Below are positions 1 to 9,519 of a DNA stretch of 64,000 nt, one piece after another. This DNA is from an uncultured Latescibacterota bacterium (GTDB lineage: Bacteria > Latescibacterota > UBA2968 > UBA8231). Under the pieces are notes generated by a model. It was not told the origin of the DNA. It was given only the letters and a program-made list of their open reading frames with translations, and searched no databases. The position numbers were made by a program, and so were the translations under genes. Where the stretch lies: the NCBI GenBank assembly GCA_951813615.1, contig OX638377.1:1984001-2048000 (forward strand), written 5' to 3'. Each line of letters begins with the position of its first letter. The first letter of the stretch is position 1.

Positions 1-2
1 CA

Positions 3-74
3 GACGACTGCGAGGAGTTTCCGCCGATGGAAGAAGTGGCGGATGGCTTCGAAAGCTTTGGTATAAAGCTATAA
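3..74 (+). CDS. mraZ: C-terminal end of MraZ (partial)
   Basis: A reading frame open at the left edge runs to a TAA just upstream of rsmH. Its 23 residues end in MEEVADGFESFGIKL, which resembles the acidic C-terminal helix of MraZ, the DNA-binding regulator that usually opens the dcw cluster directly before rsmH. Only the tail is present, so the call rests mainly on position and on the frame being open. It could be the end of another protein. Confidence 0.5.
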   Translation, partial: DDCEEFPPMEEVADGFESFGIKL

Positions 75-95
75 AAATGCTGAACAGAGACCGAC

Positions 96-1022
96 ATGGT
101 ATACCACATCCCGGTTATGGTCGAGGAAGTGGTCGCAGGGCTGGTCGCCGATCCGGACGGAGCGTACGTGGATGCGACGGCCGGCGGCGGCGGCCACAGT
201 TGGGCTGTGCTGCAAGCCCTCGACCCCAAGGGGCGGCTGCTGGCAGTGGATCGCGACCGGGAGGCCGTGGCGGTAGCGCGAGCGAGGTTGGCAGCCGATA
301 CGCGGGTCGTCGTGCGGCAAGGCCGCTTTGCCGAATTGAGCGAGCTGCTGGCGCAAGAGGAGATAGGGCCGTTGAGCGGAGTCCTGTTCGACTTAGGGGT
401 TTCGTCGCATCAGATCGACGCACCGGCTCGGGGATTCAGCTATCAGGCCGACGGGCCGCTCGACATGCGGATGGATGCAGAAGTTGGCCCAACAGCCGCC
501 GAATTGATCGCAGCGAGCAGCGAGGTCGAACTGGCCGAGTTGATTGCACACTACGGGGAAGAGCGCGGGGCGCGGCGCATCGCGCGGTCGATCTATCGGC
601 AGCAGCAACTCGCACCCTTGACGACTACGCAGGCTTTGCGGCAGGTCGTAGCGGCCACGCGGCCCCAGATGCTCAACAAGACGCTGGCGCGCGTGTTCCA
701 AGCATTGCGCATTGCCGTCAACGACGAGTTGGGGCAGTTGCAGGCGGGGTTGGAGGCTGTGGAGACGGCGTTGAAGCCCGGCGGTCGGTTGGCCGTCTTG
801 GCTTATCACTCCTTGGAGGATCGCTTGGTCAAGCAGCATCTAGCGGCGCTGATACGCGGCTGTATTTGTCCGCCGCGAGTGCCCATTTGCACCTGCGGGC
901 GGAAACCGTCGTTCAAGCGGGTGAGTCACAAGTTGCAGAGGGCGAGCGAAGCCGAGGTCAAACAAAATACTCGAGCGCGCAGCGCCATTTTGAGAATTTA
1001 CGAAAAAACCGAGGTAGGCTGA
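96..1022 (+). CDS. rsmH: 16S rRNA (cytosine1402-N4)-methyltransferase RsmH (MraW)
   Basis: SAM-dependent enzyme that N4-methylates C1402 in the decoding centre of 16S rRNA. The 308 residues match the family length (about 310). The N-terminus HIPVMVEEVV, followed by the SAM-binding loop DATAGGGGHS at residues 26-35, is diagnostic, as are FDLGVSSHQID and, near the C-terminus, the YHSLEDRLVK segment. The ATG at 96 puts HIPV three residues in, as in homologues; a longer overlapping frame from 77 in another register is a shadow. The gene ends one base before ftsL, so the two are co-transcribed. Confidence 0.97.
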   Translation: MVYHIPVMVEEVVAGLVADPDGAYVDATAGGGGHSWAVLQALDPKGRLLAVDRDREAVAVARARLAADTRVVVRQGRFAELSELLAQEEIGPLSGVLFDLGVSSHQIDAPARGFSYQADGPLDMRMDAEVGPTAAELIAASSEVELAELIAHYGEERGARRIARSIYRQQQLAPLTTTQALRQVVAATRPQMLNKTLARVFQALRIAVNDELGQLQAGLEAVETALKPGGRLAVLAYHSLEDRLVKQHLAALIRGCICPPRVPICTCGRKPSFKRVSHKLQRASEAEVKQNTRARSAILRIYEKTEVG

Positions 1023-1023
1023 C

Positions 1024-1323
1024 ATGAGCAGAGGCGGAATTTCCTATGCGAAGTGCGTGCTTCTCATCGGGATACTAGCCGGGGCGGCTCTTTTCCACGT
1101 CTGGCAGAAAGTCGAAATGGCCCGGGTGACCGGTGGCATCATGACGGCTGAGGCGCAAATAGTAGAACTCGATCGGGAGCGCACCAAACTATTGACCGCT
1201 ATCTTGGTGCGGAAAAACTCTGGCTTTGTCGAGAAGGTGGCCTTTGGCCAGCTCGGCATGGTCTATCCCGAAAAAACCGCGGATGGCATGGGCAGCGCAT
1301 TGGCGCATTGGGAAGGCGATTGA
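1024..1323 (+). CDS. ftsL: Cell division protein FtsL-like
   Basis: A 99-residue protein with a short cytoplasmic N-terminus, one membrane segment (about residues 9-25, CVLLIGILAGAALFHVW) and a heptad-like periplasmic helix. This is the bitopic architecture of FtsL, which joins FtsB/FtsQ to regulate septal synthesis by FtsWI. FtsL sequences are poorly conserved, so the call depends on topology, size and position between rsmH and ftsI. It starts one base after rsmH, and its TGA overlaps the ftsI ATG. Confidence 0.8.
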   Translation: MSRGGISYAKCVLLIGILAGAALFHVWQKVEMARVTGGIMTAEAQIVELDRERTKLLTAILVRKNSGFVEKVAFGQLGMVYPEKTADGMGSALAHWEGD

Positions 1324-3287
1324 TGGGGCCACGGGTGCAACATACGGGCATTAATCGGCTGCGTTGGATCGCGGTTTTGGGCGCGATAGCGTGGCTAGGT
1401 CTGTCCGTACGCCTCGTGCAAATCCAAATCTTCAGGCACGAGGCGTATAGCGCTGAGGCTCTTGAACAGTACCAGAAACGCGTTGAGTTGAAAGCGAGTC
1501 GAGGCCGGATCGTGGATCGGCGCGGTAACAGCTTGGCCGTAGATGTCCCGGCTACGTCTTTTTACGCCCATCCCGATCAGATTGAGGATCCCAAGGGTGT
1601 AGCTGCCCACTTCGCGTCCCTGAGCGGTAAACGGACCGAGTCCATTGAGCGCCAATTGCGCGGGGACAAGCCGTTTGTCTATTTGGCGCGCCAGGTAGTT
1701 GACGCAGCCGCTGGCGGGGTGTCGTACGCTGGGGTGTTCCAAATACCGGAGACCCGTCGCCACTATCCCTTAGGGCCGCTGGCCGGTCAACTCATCGGGC
1801 ATACCAATATCGACAATAGCGGCCGCGAGGGGATTGAGCGGGCTTTTGACGATATGCTGCGCGAAAAGAACGGCTCGATATTGGGATACGTCGATGCGAA
1901 AGGCAAGCATGTGCCCGGACGGCAACAGCGACGCGAGGAGCCAGAGCACGGCCGCGACTTAGTGCTGACCCTCGACGTAGTCTATCAGGGAATTCTCGAG
2001 GAAGAGCTACAACGAGCCATCGACGGATCAAAGGCCCAAGGGGCTTTGGGCGTCATCATCGCTCCGCGTAGTGGCGAAGTTCTGGCCATGGCCAATCTGC
2101 CGCTTTTTGACCCCAATAAGGCGTCCCGCTCGTCGCCGGATCGCCGGCGCAACCGCGCGATAACCGACGTGTACGAACCCGGTTCAACCTTCAAAACTAT
2201 CGCCGCTGCCGCCGTCCTCGAAGACGAGCTGATCAGTCTGCAAGATCGCATCTTTTGCGGGTGGGGGACGCTCAGGTTGGCCAATGGGGACACCATCCGC
2301 GACGTCAAGCCCCACGGCGATTTGCTCTTTGCCCAAGTCTTTGAAAAATCGAGTAATATCGGCACGATCAGGTTGGCGCAGCGGCTGTCGCGGCACCGCT
2401 TTTACGAACATATCCGCAACTTTGGTTTTGCCATTCGCACCGGCATTGATCTACCAGCGGAAACGCCTGGTTTACTACAGGAAGTCGATCAATGGTCCAA
2501 GCGGTCGCTGGCAACCATCGCCATCGGGCAGGAAATCGGCGTGACGGCCCTGCAACTCGCCATGGCGTACGGAGCCATTGCCAATGGCGGCGTGCTGATG
2601 GCACCGCGGATCATCGCCGGAACGATTGGCTCGGACGGTCATTTGGAAGCGCGCGGTGGCCCCCAGCCGATCCGCCGGGTCGTGAGTCGAAAGACGGCGG
2701 CGACGCTGAGCGAAGTGCTGGCCGGAGTCGTGGAAAACGGCACCGGGCAAAAGGCCCGTATCGGAGGTGTGGCCGTGGCTGGGAAGACGGGCACGGCTCA
2801 GCGCGCCTTAGCCGATGGCAGCGGTTACGATCCCAACGCTAGGATTGCCTCGTTCGTCGGCTTTCTGCCGGCGAACAATCCTCAGTACGTATGCGTGATC
2901 ATGGTTGAAAACCCCCGCGAGAACGGATGGGGAGGACGCGTGGCGGCCCCGGCTTTCCGCCAGACGATGAAGCGGATCATTAGCCTGCCCGGCGGCCTGT
3001 TGGTCGAGCCGGCAGCCAAGCATCCGCAAAAAGAGGTGCCGGTCGTGCCAGACCTGCGCGGCATGCCCCAAGCCGTCGCTCGCTTCCATGCGCAGATGCG
3101 GGGATTGCCGGTCGCCTTTTCTGGCTCAGGCGCTGTGGTCCTCAGTCAATCGCCCTTGCCGGGTCAGGTCGGTCGCGTCGAGCGGATTAACTGCACGCTG
3201 GGCGATGGAGTTGCCCGCAGCCCGTGGAAAATGCAGCAGGCAGGCCTCGTCGGAAACATTCCAGCCCAAGGTTCGAGAGGTATTTAA
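1323..3287 (+). CDS. ftsI: Division transpeptidase FtsI (PBP3) with C-terminal PASTA domain
   Basis: Septal peptidoglycan transpeptidase, membrane-anchored by one N-terminal helix (about residues 10-30). A PBP dimer domain precedes the transpeptidase domain, whose motifs are STFK near residue 287 (acyl-serine), SSN near 342 and KTGTAQ near 487. A single PASTA-like module (VPDLRGMPQAVARFH and on) occupies the last 70 or so residues. The ATG at 1323 overlaps the ftsL TGA (TGATG) and is preferred to the in-frame TTG at 1308. PASTA-bearing division PBPs occur in Gram-positives and in several FCB phyla, so PASTA alone does not mean SpoVD. Confidence 0.94.
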   Translation: MGPRVQHTGINRLRWIAVLGAIAWLGLSVRLVQIQIFRHEAYSAEALEQYQKRVELKASRGRIVDRRGNSLAVDVPATSFYAHPDQIEDPKGVAAHFASLSGKRTESIERQLRGDKPFVYLARQVVDAAAGGVSYAGVFQIPETRRHYPLGPLAGQLIGHTNIDNSGREGIERAFDDMLREKNGSILGYVDAKGKHVPGRQQRREEPEHGRDLVLTLDVVYQGILEEELQRAIDGSKAQGALGVIIAPRSGEVLAMANLPLFDPNKASRSSPDRRRNRAITDVYEPGSTFKTIAAAAVLEDELISLQDRIFCGWGTLRLANGDTIRDVKPHGDLLFAQVFEKSSNIGTIRLAQRLSRHRFYEHIRNFGFAIRTGIDLPAETPGLLQEVDQWSKRSLATIAIGQEIGVTALQLAMAYGAIANGGVLMAPRIIAGTIGSDGHLEARGGPQPIRRVVSRKTAATLSEVLAGVVENGTGQKARIGGVAVAGKTGTAQRALADGSGYDPNARIASFVGFLPANNPQYVCVIMVENPRENGWGGRVAAPAFRQTMKRIISLPGGLLVEPAAKHPQKEVPVVPDLRGMPQAVARFHAQMRGLPVAFSGSGAVVLSQSPLPGQVGRVERINCTLGDGVARSPWKMQQAGLVGNIPAQGSRGI

Positions 3288-4772
3288 ATGGAACTGAGAT
3301 ACCTGCTCGAAGAGCTACCTGACGCCTGCGTGGAGGGCGACCTAAATATTGATATAGGGCAAATCTGCTGCGATTCTCGTTGCGTGGAAGAAGGCGACTT
3401 TTTCGTGGCCGTACGCGGGGGACAGGAGCAGGATCGCCACCGCTTCGTCGACCATGCCATAGCTCGCGGTGCCCGCGCCGTGATGGTGGAAGAGCAGATC
3501 AATTGTGCTGGCGTGACGCGGGTGCAGGTGGCAGACTGCCGGGCCGCATTGGCCCGCATGGCGGCGCGCTTTTACGCCTTTCCCGGACGAGCGCTGCTCA
3601 ACGTCGGCGTCACCGGCACCAATGGCAAGACCACTACTGCCTTCCTACTCAGGAACGCCCTCGAAGCCGCCGGACTGCCGTGCGGGTATTTGGGAACCTT
3701 GGGGTTTTGGTGCGATGGCGCATTGGAGAAGATGGACAATACTACGCCCGAGGCCGTCCAGCTACACAGCGTACTGCGTCGATTTGTTGATGCCGGCAAG
3801 CAAGCGGCCGTGCTAGAAGTATCGTCCCATGGGCTGGCGTTAAAGAGGGTAGAGGGGATTCCCTTTCGGGCGGCGGTCTTTACCAATCTGACTCGCGATC
3901 ACTTGGATTTTCACGGGACTTGGGAGGCGTACTTTGCGGCCAAGGCTCGGCTTTTCGAGGACCTGCAAGAAGGCGCGATTGCGGTGATTAACGCCGACGA
4001 TGCCCGCGCCGACGAACTTGCCCGCAGGACTCAGGCGCGCGTCGTGACGTACGGCTGTGGCCCGGAGGCCGAGGTGCGGTTGCAACGCGCCGAGGTTAGT
4101 CCGCAGGGAACGCACCTGTGCTTGGATACCCCAGCCGGGCCTATTGAAGTACAGACGCGTTTAATCGGTCGTTTCAACTACTACAATACTATGGCCGTCG
4201 TAGCCACGGGGTTGGCACTGGAGCTGGATGCCGCAGCGCTGTGTCGCGGATTGGCGGCTCTAGAAAGCGTCCCGGGCCGTTGCGAGCGGATCGCCGAAGG
4301 GCAGGACTTCGCGGTCATCGTGGATTACGCCCACACCCCGGATGCGCTGGAAAGGGTTTTGTACGCCGCTCGCGACTTAGGAAGCGGTCGCTTGATTTGC
4401 GTCTGCGGTTGCGGCGGAGATCGAGATCGAGGCAAGCGACCGCAGATGGGCCGCGTCGCCGGCGAGTTGGCCGACTGGACGGTTTTGACGTCGGATAATC
4501 CGCGCAGCGAGGATCCACAGCGCATCATCGACGAGATGGCCGCTGGCGTGCCCGACAGCAGCGCGGTTCACAGCGAGGTCGATCGCGCACAAGCGATTGC
4601 TGTGGCCCTCGCCGCTGCACACAGCGGGGATGTCGTGGTTATTGCCGGCAAGGGCCACGAACAGCAGCAAGAACTAGCCGACCGCGTCGTGGCTTTTGAC
4701 GACCGCGAAGTTGCGCGGCGCGTGCTGCGGGGTTTGCGTGCCAGGGAAGGGCAGCCGTTATGCGCGCCGTGA
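3288..4772 (+). CDS. murE: UDP-MurNAc-tripeptide ligase MurE (meso-diaminopimelate type)
   Basis: Cytoplasmic ATP-dependent ligase that adds the third residue of the peptidoglycan stem peptide. The 494 residues match the family. The Mur-ligase P-loop GVTGTNGKTTT has its lysine at residue 114. The specificity motif DNPR at residues 403-406, followed by SEDP, is that of meso-diaminopimelate-adding enzymes rather than the lysine type, so the wall is predicted to be DAP-type. The ATG directly abuts the ftsI TAA, and the end overlaps murF by 13 bases. Confidence 0.96.
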   Translation: MELRYLLEELPDACVEGDLNIDIGQICCDSRCVEEGDFFVAVRGGQEQDRHRFVDHAIARGARAVMVEEQINCAGVTRVQVADCRAALARMAARFYAFPGRALLNVGVTGTNGKTTTAFLLRNALEAAGLPCGYLGTLGFWCDGALEKMDNTTPEAVQLHSVLRRFVDAGKQAAVLEVSSHGLALKRVEGIPFRAAVFTNLTRDHLDFHGTWEAYFAAKARLFEDLQEGAIAVINADDARADELARRTQARVVTYGCGPEAEVRLQRAEVSPQGTHLCLDTPAGPIEVQTRLIGRFNYYNTMAVVATGLALELDAAALCRGLAALESVPGRCERIAEGQDFAVIVDYAHTPDALERVLYAARDLGSGRLICVCGCGGDRDRGKRPQMGRVAGELADWTVLTSDNPRSEDPQRIIDEMAAGVPDSSAVHSEVDRAQAIAVALAAAHSGDVVVIAGKGHEQQQELADRVVAFDDREVARRVLRGLRAREGQPLCAP

Positions 4773-6136
4773 CCCTGAGCGAGATGGTGGAGTGGACGGC
4801 TGCCGACCCGGTCGGGAGTCTCCAGCCGGATTGTGCCCTGCAAGCGGTGGCGACCGACAGCCGGTCCATTGACGAGGGCGAACTGTTCGTCGCGCTGCGA
4901 GGTGAGCACTTCGACGGGCACGACTTCGTCGAGGCCGCTTTTGATCGCGGTGCGTGCGCGGCCTTAGTGGAACGCCGCTGGCCAGGGTTGGACCGGGCGG
5001 CTCCCGGCCCGCTGTTGGCCGTTGATTCGACGCTGCAAGCACTGGGCGATATAGCGCGAGCCTATCGGCGGCGCTGGGAGGTACCGGTCGTGGCCGTCGT
5101 AGGCAGCGCAGGCAAGACGACGACCAAGGAAATGATCGCCGCGGTGTTGGGGCAGCGGTACCGCGTTTTAAAAACCATTAGCAGTGAAAACAACGAGATA
5201 GGGGTGCCCCGTACTCTGCTGCAACTGTCGCCGGATCACGAGGCGGTGGTGTTGGAACTGGCAGCGCGGCGGATAGGGGACATTCGCTACCTGTGTTCGG
5301 TTGCCGAACCTACCATTGGGGTTTTGCTCAACATCGGGACTGCACACATAGAATTTTTCGGGTCTGTAGAAGGAGTGGCCAAGGCCAAAGGGGAGCTTCT
5401 GGATTATCTGGACGAGTCTTTAACGGCTCTCGTCAACGCCGATGACCGTGTCGTGGTTCAGGAGGTAAAGAGGACAAAGGGGAGACTCCTGGCCTTCGGT
5501 TTTGTGCGTGAGAGCGAGTTTCGTGGGGAGAGGCTCGTACTCGACCAGAAGGGCTGCGGCCACTTCCTTCTACACTCTGTTCCCATTGATCTCAATGTTC
5601 CAGGGCGACACAATGCGTACAATGCCTTGGCCGCGGCCGCTGTCGGTCGCATCCTCGGCGTGCCTTGGGAAGGGATCCAGCGCGCCCTCGCCGAGTTTCG
5701 GGCGGTAAATCAGCGCGGCGAGATCGTGCGCAAGAATGGGATCGCAGTAATCGACGATTGCTACAACGCCAGTCCCGGCTCGATGTCGGCTGCACTGGAT
5801 CTCCTCGGCGACGTGCCCGGTGCGCGGAAAATCGCCGTGCTCGGCGACATGCTGGAGCTCGGAGCGGAGAGTGGCCCGTTGCACGCGGAGGTCGGCGAGA
5901 AGGCCGCCGCGTGCGCCGATGTCGTACTGGCCGCTGGCCGCGAAAGCGCGCACTTGGTGTCTGCGGCCCGCACGGCTGGCATGGCCCAAGACGCAGCTCG
6001 TCACTTCGATCAGTTCGAACAGCTCGGCGAATGCGCTGCGGCGCAATTGCGCCACGGCGATGTGGTCTTAGTCAAGGCCTCTCGGGCCATGGCCTTTGAA
6101 CGAGTCGTCGAGCGCATCCTGCAGCAGTTGGGCTAG
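4760..6136 (+). CDS. murF: UDP-MurNAc-tripeptide:D-alanyl-D-alanine ligase MurF
   Basis: Adds D-Ala-D-Ala to UDP-MurNAc-tripeptide, the last cytoplasmic step before the lipid carrier. The 458 residues are typical. The P-loop VGSAGKTTTKEM has its lysine at residue 119; SSENNEIGVPRTLL and the ligase motif IDDCYNASPGSM are MurF signatures. The ATG lies inside the end of murE. Downstream are 55 non-coding bases and then ftsW: mraY and murD, which normally follow here, are missing. Confidence 0.95.
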   Translation: MRAVTLSEMVEWTAADPVGSLQPDCALQAVATDSRSIDEGELFVALRGEHFDGHDFVEAAFDRGACAALVERRWPGLDRAAPGPLLAVDSTLQALGDIARAYRRRWEVPVVAVVGSAGKTTTKEMIAAVLGQRYRVLKTISSENNEIGVPRTLLQLSPDHEAVVLELAARRIGDIRYLCSVAEPTIGVLLNIGTAHIEFFGSVEGVAKAKGELLDYLDESLTALVNADDRVVVQEVKRTKGRLLAFGFVRESEFRGERLVLDQKGCGHFLLHSVPIDLNVPGRHNAYNALAAAAVGRILGVPWEGIQRALAEFRAVNQRGEIVRKNGIAVIDDCYNASPGSMSAALDLLGDVPGARKIAVLGDMLELGAESGPLHAEVGEKAAACADVVLAAGRESAHLVSAARTAGMAQDAARHFDQFEQLGECAAAQLRHGDVVLVKASRAMAFERVVERILQQLG

Positions 6137-6191
6137 CCCGCTCCCACCGGGCGCATTCTCAATCCCCTAACAATCTAAGAGTCCCTCGCTG

Positions 6192-7310
6192 ATGATAACT
6201 GTTCAGCGCGATAGCATGTACGTGCTGCTGATCTGCCTGGTACTGGTAGGCCTAGGGCTGGTCATGGTCTATAGCTCCAGTTCGGTCTTGGCCAACGTGA
6301 GTTTTGGCGATTCGGGGTTCTTTCTCAAGAAGCAATCCATCCGCGTCTTCATCGGCTTGGTGCTCATGTTCGCGTTCTCGCGGCTGCCCCTGCATTGGTG
6401 GGCACGGTTTTCACGCCCGATCATGCTGGTGTCCCTGTTGTCGCTCTTGTTGGTCTTGGCGTGGGGCCACGGTGCTGCCCAGCGCTGGTTGAGCATTCCA
6501 GCTTGGGGCGGCTTGGTCTTTCAGCCGGCCGAGTTCGCCAAGCTGGCGCTGGTGCTCTACTTGGCCGATGTCTTGGTGCGGAAGCGCGACGAGCTACACG
6601 ACTTTAGCCGCGGGTTTATTCCCCGCTTGTTGGTCGTCGGTTTTGCCCTCGTGCTCATCGTATTACAGCCCGACTTGGGGACGGCCATTGCACTGGGGGT
6701 GATTGCCTTGATCATGCTGTGGGTCGGCGGAATGCGCTTGCCCCACTTGGCCGGGGCCGGAGTGCTGGCGCTGTTGGTCATTGGGCTTTCCCTGCTGCAT
6801 TCAAAATATCAGATGCGCCGCTTGCTCAGCTTTATTGACCCAGAAAGCGATCCGCCTGGTGCCTACCAACTCTCGCAGTCGCTCTATGGTTTGGGCAACG
6901 GCGGCTTTTTCGGGGTGGGTTTGGGCAACAGCATGCAAAAAGAGCAATACCTACCTGAGCCACATACGGATTTCGTCTTCTCGGTTATCGGGGAAGAAAT
7001 GGGGCTCGTGGGTACTCTAGCCGTACTAGGACTTTTCGCGGCCTTCGCGTTTTACGGGCTGCGCATCGGGGCTCGCGCTGGCGATACCTATGGCTTTTTG
7101 GTCGCCGTTGGCATTACGGCGATGATTTCGACCTACGCCCTGTTAAACATCGGCGTGGTCATTGGCGTGCTGCCCACCACGGGTCTGCCGCTGCCCTTTG
7201 TTAGCTATGGAGGCTCGTCGCTGATGGGGAACATGGCGGGGGTGGGCATCTTACTCGGGGTGGCTCGCACAGTTCCCGGACACCAGGAAGGCTTGGTGCG
7301 TTGGCAGTGA
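6192..7310 (+). CDS. ftsW: Septal lipid II polymerase FtsW
   Basis: SEDS-family polytopic glycosyltransferase that polymerises lipid II at the division site with FtsI. The 372 residues contain about ten hydrophobic segments. Family signatures are LQPDLGTA, the PEPHTDFVFSVIGEE loop and, near the C-terminus, LPFVSYGGSSL. RodA has the same fold, but the dcw location favours FtsW. There is no strong ribosome-binding site before the ATG. murG normally follows but is absent; the stop overlaps murC. Confidence 0.93.
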   Translation: MITVQRDSMYVLLICLVLVGLGLVMVYSSSSVLANVSFGDSGFFLKKQSIRVFIGLVLMFAFSRLPLHWWARFSRPIMLVSLLSLLLVLAWGHGAAQRWLSIPAWGGLVFQPAEFAKLALVLYLADVLVRKRDELHDFSRGFIPRLLVVGFALVLIVLQPDLGTAIALGVIALIMLWVGGMRLPHLAGAGVLALLVIGLSLLHSKYQMRRLLSFIDPESDPPGAYQLSQSLYGLGNGGFFGVGLGNSMQKEQYLPEPHTDFVFSVIGEEMGLVGTLAVLGLFAAFAFYGLRIGARAGDTYGFLVAVGITAMISTYALLNIGVVIGVLPTTGLPLPFVSYGGSSLMGNMAGVGILLGVARTVPGHQEGLVRWQ

Positions 7311-8695
7311 TGAAGACGCTATTTGACCAATATCGCCGCGTGCACCTCGTCGGCATCGGCGGAGCGGGCATGGAGGGCTTGGCCCGACTCCTCGCAGCCA
7401 AGGGCTGCGTGGTAAGCGGCTCGGATCAGGTCGGCTCGCCCAGCATCGCCCTGTTGCGCCAAGAGGGTTTTGCCGTCGCGGTGGGGCACGACGGTCAACT
7501 CGTGCAGGGCGTGGATCTGGTGGTGTATTCGGCGGCCGTGCCGGCTGACAACCCCGAGCGGCAGGCGGCTGTGCACGAGGGCATTCCCACGGCGAGCCGA
7601 GCCGAGGTACTCGGAGAGCTGTCCCGCGCGCCGTTGACCCTCGCTGTCGCCGGCACGCACGGCAAGACGACGACCGCTTCGATGGCGGCGGCGATCTTGC
7701 GCCGTGCCGGCCTCGAGCCCCAGGTCTTGATCGGGGGCTGGATCAACGGGCGGCCGCAGGCCGAGGTGGGAAGTGGCGAGGTCTTCGTAGTGGAGGCCGA
7801 CGAGTTCGCCGGTGGTTTCCTGCACCTGTATCCGAGCTTGGCCCTCGTGACAAGTGTGGACGCCGAACACCTTGATTACTATGGGAGCTTGGAGGCCCTT
7901 GAGCGGGCCTTCGGCCAATTTCTCGCCCGCCTGCCCTTTTGTGGTCGCAGCGTGTTGGCCGGGGACGGGCTGGTCGGGGAACGGGTGCTGGCCGATTTGC
8001 AGCGTCCCCATCAGACCTACGGCATGGATGGCGACAACGACTACCGAATCGCCGAGCTCGAAGAGCGGGCTTGGGGCAGCCGGTTTGCCTTGTGTTTCGA
8101 CGGGCAAAAGCTGGGCGAAATCGAGTTACAGGTCCACGGCGTACACAATGTCCGCAATGCCGCTGGGGCCGCGGCGCTGACTTGTGCGCTACAGGTGGAG
8201 TTTGCCGTGATCGCCGATGCCTTGGAGCAGTTTGGCGGGGCCGACCGTCGCTTTCAGCGCAAGGGAGAATTCGCCGGCGTGCTAGTCGTGGACGACTATG
8301 CTCATCACCCGACTGAATTGGCCGCGGCCTTGGCTGCCGCGCGGCAGAGCGGTCGCCGAGTCATCGCCGTCTTTCAGCCCCACTTGTATTCGCGCACCCG
8401 CGACTTGGCGACGGCCTTTGCCCACGAGCTAGCCGCGGCCGATTGCGTCGTCTTAGCAGCAGTCTATGCCGCACGGGAGGCCCCGCTGCCGGGTGTGGAC
8501 TCCGAGCTGATCGCAAAAGCCTTGCGCGACCGTGGGTACAAAGCCGTGGAATACCTGCCGGACAGGGAGCAACTCGTCGCCCACTTGGTGGATAGCTGTC
8601 GCCAAGGCGACTTGGTGCTGGTCATGGGAGCCGGTGACATCGGCGAGACGGCTGCGGAACTGATCGCGGCCTTGGCGGATGGAGAGCGCTCGTGA
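7310..8695 (+). CDS. murC: UDP-MurNAc:L-alanine ligase MurC
   Basis: ATP-dependent ligase adding L-alanine to UDP-MurNAc, first of the four Mur ligases. HLVGIGGAGMEGLA at the N-terminus is the UDP-binding glycine loop of MurC; the P-loop AGTHGKTTTAS has its lysine near residue 119; DDYAHHPTE and FQPHLYSRT are MurC-specific. The ATG at 7310 shares bases with the ftsW stop (TGATG). In-frame GTG 7307 and TTG 7301 are alternatives, the TTG having a better-spaced AGGAAGG. The stop overlaps ftsQ as GTGA. Confidence 0.95.
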   Translation: MKTLFDQYRRVHLVGIGGAGMEGLARLLAAKGCVVSGSDQVGSPSIALLRQEGFAVAVGHDGQLVQGVDLVVYSAAVPADNPERQAAVHEGIPTASRAEVLGELSRAPLTLAVAGTHGKTTTASMAAAILRRAGLEPQVLIGGWINGRPQAEVGSGEVFVVEADEFAGGFLHLYPSLALVTSVDAEHLDYYGSLEALERAFGQFLARLPFCGRSVLAGDGLVGERVLADLQRPHQTYGMDGDNDYRIAELEERAWGSRFALCFDGQKLGEIELQVHGVHNVRNAAGAAALTCALQVEFAVIADALEQFGGADRRFQRKGEFAGVLVVDDYAHHPTELAAALAAARQSGRRVIAVFQPHLYSRTRDLATAFAHELAAADCVVLAAVYAAREAPLPGVDSELIAKALRDRGYKAVEYLPDREQLVAHLVDSCRQGDLVLVMGAGDIGETAAELIAALADGERS

Positions 8696-9519
8696 ACCGC
8701 AAGAAAACCAAGCAGAGCAAGAATCCGCTAACAGCGGATTCCCGAGGCCGCCACAAGGCCCGCTGGCTTTTGATTGCGCTCTTGATTTTGGTCACGGGCA
8801 GTGCCGTGGCGGCCTATCAGGTGGCCACCTACTTCGGCCAAGCCTCCCTCTTTGGTCTGAAGGCCATTGAGGTGAATGGGTTGCAGCAGCTCAATGGGAA
8901 GGACGTACATGCTGCTAGCGGCCTTGTGGCTGGTACTAATATTTTCGCCATCGACTTGGACGAGGTCGCGCAGCGGCTGGAGGCCACGTCTTGGATCGAG
9001 CAGGCCCTCGTGATGCGCAAGCCGCCCGACCGCATTGCCGTCGATATAGTCGAGTACCGCCAAGTGGCTTGGGTCGATTTGGGCCAGACCTATGGAGTAG
9101 CGTCCGATGGTGTCCTGCTCCCTGCAGGCAGTACGGGCGCTCGGCCGGTCGCCCCTCCTCGCAATTTGCCCGTCATATCCGGACTGTCCGTCGCCGGCGA
9201 CTCGCTGCGGCCAGGCGTGGCCGTGCCGGATTCCGCGCTGTTGGCCATACTGCACTGGTGGGAGGATGCCACGACTGCGGATGCGGAATTTTGCCTCAAT
9301 GTAACCAGCATCCAGCCGATGTCTGGAGAGGGCATTCGCCTGCAGTTGGCGGGCGACGGACCCGAATTCCGCTTGTCTGCAAATGAGGCTGCCCGTCAAC
9401 TCCGCACCATTCGCGCGTTGATGCCGCGCGTCCATCGGAACCATCCCAACCCGGCCTATATCGACTTGCGCTACACCGGCCAGATGGTCGTCGGCAAAAA
9501 GAAAGCAAAATCGGGATGA
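8692..9519 (+). CDS. ftsQ: Division protein FtsQ (POTRA domain)
   Basis: Bitopic divisome scaffold of 275 residues. A basic N-terminus (NRKKTKQSK...) precedes one membrane helix at about residues 25-45 (WLLIALLILVTGSAVAAYQV). A POTRA domain follows, starting at LKAIEVNGLQQLNGKDV and including IEQALVMRKPPDRIAVDIVE, then the FtsQ/DivIB beta domain. The GTG start overlaps the murC TGA by four bases and the stop overlaps the ftsA ATG, so it is translationally coupled on both sides. Confidence 0.9.
   Translation: MNRKKTKQSKNPLTADSRGRHKARWLLIALLILVTGSAVAAYQVATYFGQASLFGLKAIEVNGLQQLNGKDVHAASGLVAGTNIFAIDLDEVAQRLEATSWIEQALVMRKPPDRIAVDIVEYRQVAWVDLGQTYGVASDGVLLPAGSTGARPVAPPRNLPVISGLSVAGDSLRPGVAVPDSALLAILHWWEDATTADAEFCLNVTSIQPMSGEGIRLQLAGDGPEFRLSANEAARQLRTIRALMPRVHRNHPNPAYIDLRYTGQMVVGKKKAKSG

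Noticed and set aside
77..1027. A 316-residue open frame overlapping rsmH in another register
   Set aside because: It has a biased, Arg/Gly-rich composition and no family motif; rsmH in the competing frame is conserved throughout.
6192..7310. FtsW read as RodA
   Set aside because: Both are SEDS proteins, but position inside the dcw cluster between murF and murC favours FtsW.
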